Shown piece after piece: positions 4,411-5,525 of a stretch of DNA of 5,525 nucleotides. A model generated the notes under the pieces. The model saw only the letters and a list, made by a program, of their open reading frames with translations, did no database searches and was not told where the DNA came from. The stretch lies in contig JAFACJ010000273.1 in assembly GCA_023425615.1 (NCBI GenBank), positions 1 to 5,525 of the forward strand. Direction: 5' to 3'. The position numbers and the translations under genes were made by a program. This DNA is from Actinomycetes bacterium. Its GTDB lineage: Bacteria; Actinomycetota; Actinomycetes; Streptosporangiales; Streptosporangiaceae. Within the stretch, counting starts at the first letter, position 1. Every line of letters begins with the position of its first letter.

Positions 4411-5166
4411 GCCACAGTACTGATCGACATCGACGGCGTGCTGACCGTCTCCTGGAAGGCGATACCGGGGGCCGTGGCGGCCCTGGAGCGGATCCGCGAC
4501 GACGGGCACCGGTTCGCGCTGCTGACCAACACGACCTCGCGGACCCGCGCGTCCATCACCGGCGCCCTGGTCGAGGCGGGCTTCCCCATCACCGAACGCG
4601 ACGTCCTCACCGCCACGTCGGCGACCGCCGCGTATCTGGAGCGCGAGCATCCGGGGGCGCGCTGCTTCCTGCTGAACGGCGGCGACGTCACCGAGGACCT
4701 GCCCGGAGTCCGGCTCGTCGACGACGCGCCGGACGTCGTGGTGGTCGGCGGGGCGGGGCCCGAGTTCGACTACGCGACGGTCAACCGGGTGTTCGGCTTC
4801 CTCCAGGAGGGGGCGAAGCTCGTCGCCATGGCCCGTAACCTGGCCTGGCGCACCGACCGTGGGCTCCAGCTCGACGCGGGCGCCTATCTGCTGGGCTGGG
4901 AGGCAGCCGCCGGGATCCGCGCGGAGGTGGTCGGCAAGCCCGCGCCCACGTTCTTCCGCACCGCGCTCGCCTCGCTGGGAGCCGAGACCGGCTTCATGAT
5001 CGGCGACGATCTGGAGGCCGACGTGCTCGCCGCCCAGCGGGCGGGGCTCACCGGCGTCCAGGTCCGCACCGGCAAGTTCCGGCCCTCCGACCTGGAGCTG
5101 GGCACCCCCGACCATCTCATCGCCTCCATCGCCGACCTCCCCGCGCTGCTGGCCGCCGCGGTGTGA
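4408..5166 (+). CDS. HAD subfamily IIA phosphatase (LHPP/HDHD2-like)
   Basis: A 252-residue haloacid dehalogenase-superfamily phosphatase with all four core motifs. Motif I is LIDIDGVL with nucleophile Asp7 and acid/base Asp9. Motif II is LLTNTTSRT with Thr40. Motif III is Lys177 in VGKPAP. Motif IV is GDDLEAD with Asp200, Asp201 and Asp205 for Mg binding. The C2-type cap lies between motifs II and III (about 75-170), which places it in subfamily IIA with NagD, p-nitrophenyl phosphatase and the LHPP/HDHD2 group. The LTNTTSR form and the short length (LHPP is about 270 residues) favour the LHPP/HDHD2 branch. Members hydrolyse small phosphomonoesters, and LHPP acts on phosphohistidine or phospholysine and pyrophosphate. 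The substrate here cannot be read. It follows GNAT-2 by 25 bases. A short hairpin overlaps its stop codon. Confidence 0.93.
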   Translation: MATVLIDIDGVLTVSWKAIPGAVAALERIRDDGHRFALLTNTTSRTRASITGALVEAGFPITERDVLTATSATAAYLEREHPGARCFLLNGGDVTEDLPGVRLVDDAPDVVVVGGAGPEFDYATVNRVFGFLQEGAKLVAMARNLAWRTDRGLQLDAGAYLLGWEAAAGIRAEVVGKPAPTFFRTALASLGAETGFMIGDDLEADVLAAQRAGLTGVQVRTGKFRPSDLELGTPDHLIASIADLPALLAAAV

Positions 5167-5177
5167 GCGGCCTCACA
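5162..5177 (+). terminator. Short hairpin overlapping the HAD stop codon
   Basis: TGTGAG (5162-5167) and CTCACA (5172-5177) pair perfectly around the loop CGGC. No T-run follows. It may be a weak terminator separating the HAD gene from the copper-controlled gene, or chance. Confidence 0.25.
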
Positions 5178-5190
5178 GCCATCGTCTGAA

Positions 5191-5207
5191 ATACCCCCAT
5201 GGGGTAT
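5191..5207. promoter_or_regulatory. CsoR-type copper operator
   Basis: ATACCCC (5191-5197) and GGGGTAT (5201-5207) are perfect inverted arms around CAT. This agrees with the G-tract TATACCCC...GGGGTATA pattern bound by CsoR, the Cu(I)-sensing repressor of actinobacteria and Bacillus. It lies directly before the TATGGT -10 candidate (5207-5212), so bound CsoR would block the promoter and Cu(I) would release it. Related CsoR/RcnR-family sensors use similar sites, so the inducer is inferred. Confidence 0.8.
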
Positions 5208-5212
5208 ATGGT
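5207..5212 (+). promoter_or_regulatory. -10 box of the copper-controlled gene
   Basis: TATGGT fits TAnnnT and overlaps the last base of the CsoR-type operator. Transcription would begin near 5219, leaving about 22 untranslated bases that include the AAGGAG ribosome site at 5230-5235. The -35 region (around 5184-5190) is weak, as expected for a regulated promoter. Confidence 0.45.
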
Positions 5213-5240
5213 TCGGAGGGAGGAGACCGAAGGAGAGACC

Positions 5241-5525
5241 ATGAACACCGCGGTGAAGCTGGGCGCCTTCGCCCTCGGCCTGACGGCAGTCTTCGGCGCG
5301 TCGCTCGGAGCGGGACGGGCCGTGGGCCCCGACCTCTCCGGCCGTGACACCACCGGCCCCACCCCCTCGCACGGAGCCCACTCCCACCAAGCGGCGGCCC
5401 CCGCGCCGACGGCGGCGCCGACGGCGCGCCCACCCGGGATCAGCCGGGTGGACGCCACCGACGGGCGGTTCGCCTTCCGTGTCACCGGCGCGGACGGGAA
5501 GCCCGTCACCGCCTACGACGTTCAA
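5241..5525 (+). CDS. Secreted or membrane-anchored copper-response protein (3' end missing)
   Basis: An open frame from ATG 5241 to the window end, 95 codons without a stop. AAGGAG (5230-5235) lies 5 bases before the ATG. Residues 1-28 have one Lys followed by a hydrophobic Ala/Leu/Gly stretch (AFALGLTAVFGASLGAG), which looks like a signal peptide or N-terminal anchor. Next come His44, His47 and His49 (SHGAHSH), a possible metal-binding cluster, then a Pro/Ala/Thr linker with APTA repeated at 55-62. From about 67 a beta-rich domain begins (RFAFRVTGADGKPVTAYDVQ, 76-95). This pattern matches actinobacterial exported proteins often found beside copper-export genes, in which a His/Lys-rich segment and FQHxHP-like motif follow just beyond the point where the window stops. 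The CsoR-type operator upstream supports a role in copper handling outside the membrane. The exact function is not established. Confidence 0.78.
   Translation, partial: MNTAVKLGAFALGLTAVFGASLGAGRAVGPDLSGRDTTGPTPSHGAHSHQAAAPAPTAAPTARPPGISRVDATDGRFAFRVTGADGKPVTAYDVQ
5403..5426 (+). repeat. 12-base tandem duplication in the linker
   Basis: GCGCCGACGGCG occurs twice in direct succession (5403-5414, 5415-5426), aligned with codons and giving APTA-APTA in the Pro/Ala/Thr linker of the copper-response protein. Such in-frame duplications in low-complexity linkers are easily gained or lost. Confidence 0.85.

Noticed and set aside
3808..5115. Very long open minus-strand frame opposite GNAT-2 and HAD
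   Set aside because: It spans two well-supported genes on the other strand, is Arg/Gly/Ala-rich without recognisable motifs, and lacks a start context.
1..5525. Defence system, secondary-metabolite cluster, phage or mobile element
   Set aside because: No nuclease, toxin-antitoxin, synthase, transposase or integrase motif is present, and there are no terminal repeats. The genes are small enzymes and regulators with uniform codon usage.

Overview
The window is a gene-dense piece of a very GC-rich chromosome (strong G/C preference at third codon positions). It encodes a WhiB-family iron-sulfur regulator, a family confined to Actinobacteria and their phages, and has four candidate leaderless start sites of the actinobacterial kind. 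It most likely comes from an actinomycete; genus cannot be fixed from the sequence. No stretch over about 130 bases lacks a gene, and I see no rRNA, tRNA, CRISPR array, insertion sequence or phage gene.

Layout. 1-721 (+): 3' part of a short-chain dehydrogenase/reductase, cut by the window edge. 731-1739 (-): a WhiB-like regulator followed by a six-helix rhomboid protease, convergent with the first gene. 1740-1863: divergent control region holding two identical perfect palindromes placed over the predicted whiB-like promoter. 1864-3367 (+): a GNAT acetyltransferase, then a zinc-free NADPH:quinone-reductase-like MDR enzyme. 3364-3765 (-): a gamma-glutamylcyclotransferase-like protein whose stop codon overlaps that of the MDR gene. 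3792-5166 (+): a second GNAT enzyme, resembling the acetyltransferase-like domain of O-GlcNAcase, then a HAD subfamily IIA phosphatase. 5191-5525 (+): a textbook CsoR-type copper operator and the start of a His-containing secreted or membrane-anchored protein that runs off the window.

Most of the window reads as an ordinary set of small soluble enzymes without a common pathway. It is not an evident new multi-gene system. The most informative parts are regulatory: the tandem palindromes in front of the whiB-like gene, the CsoR site that ties the last gene to copper response, and repeated use of a -10 box 6 or 7 bases before an ATG with no ribosome binding site. Likely transcription units are whiB-like (possibly reading into rhomboid), GNAT-1 alone, MDR alone, GGCT-like alone, GNAT-2 with HAD, and the copper gene with whatever follows it outside the window.
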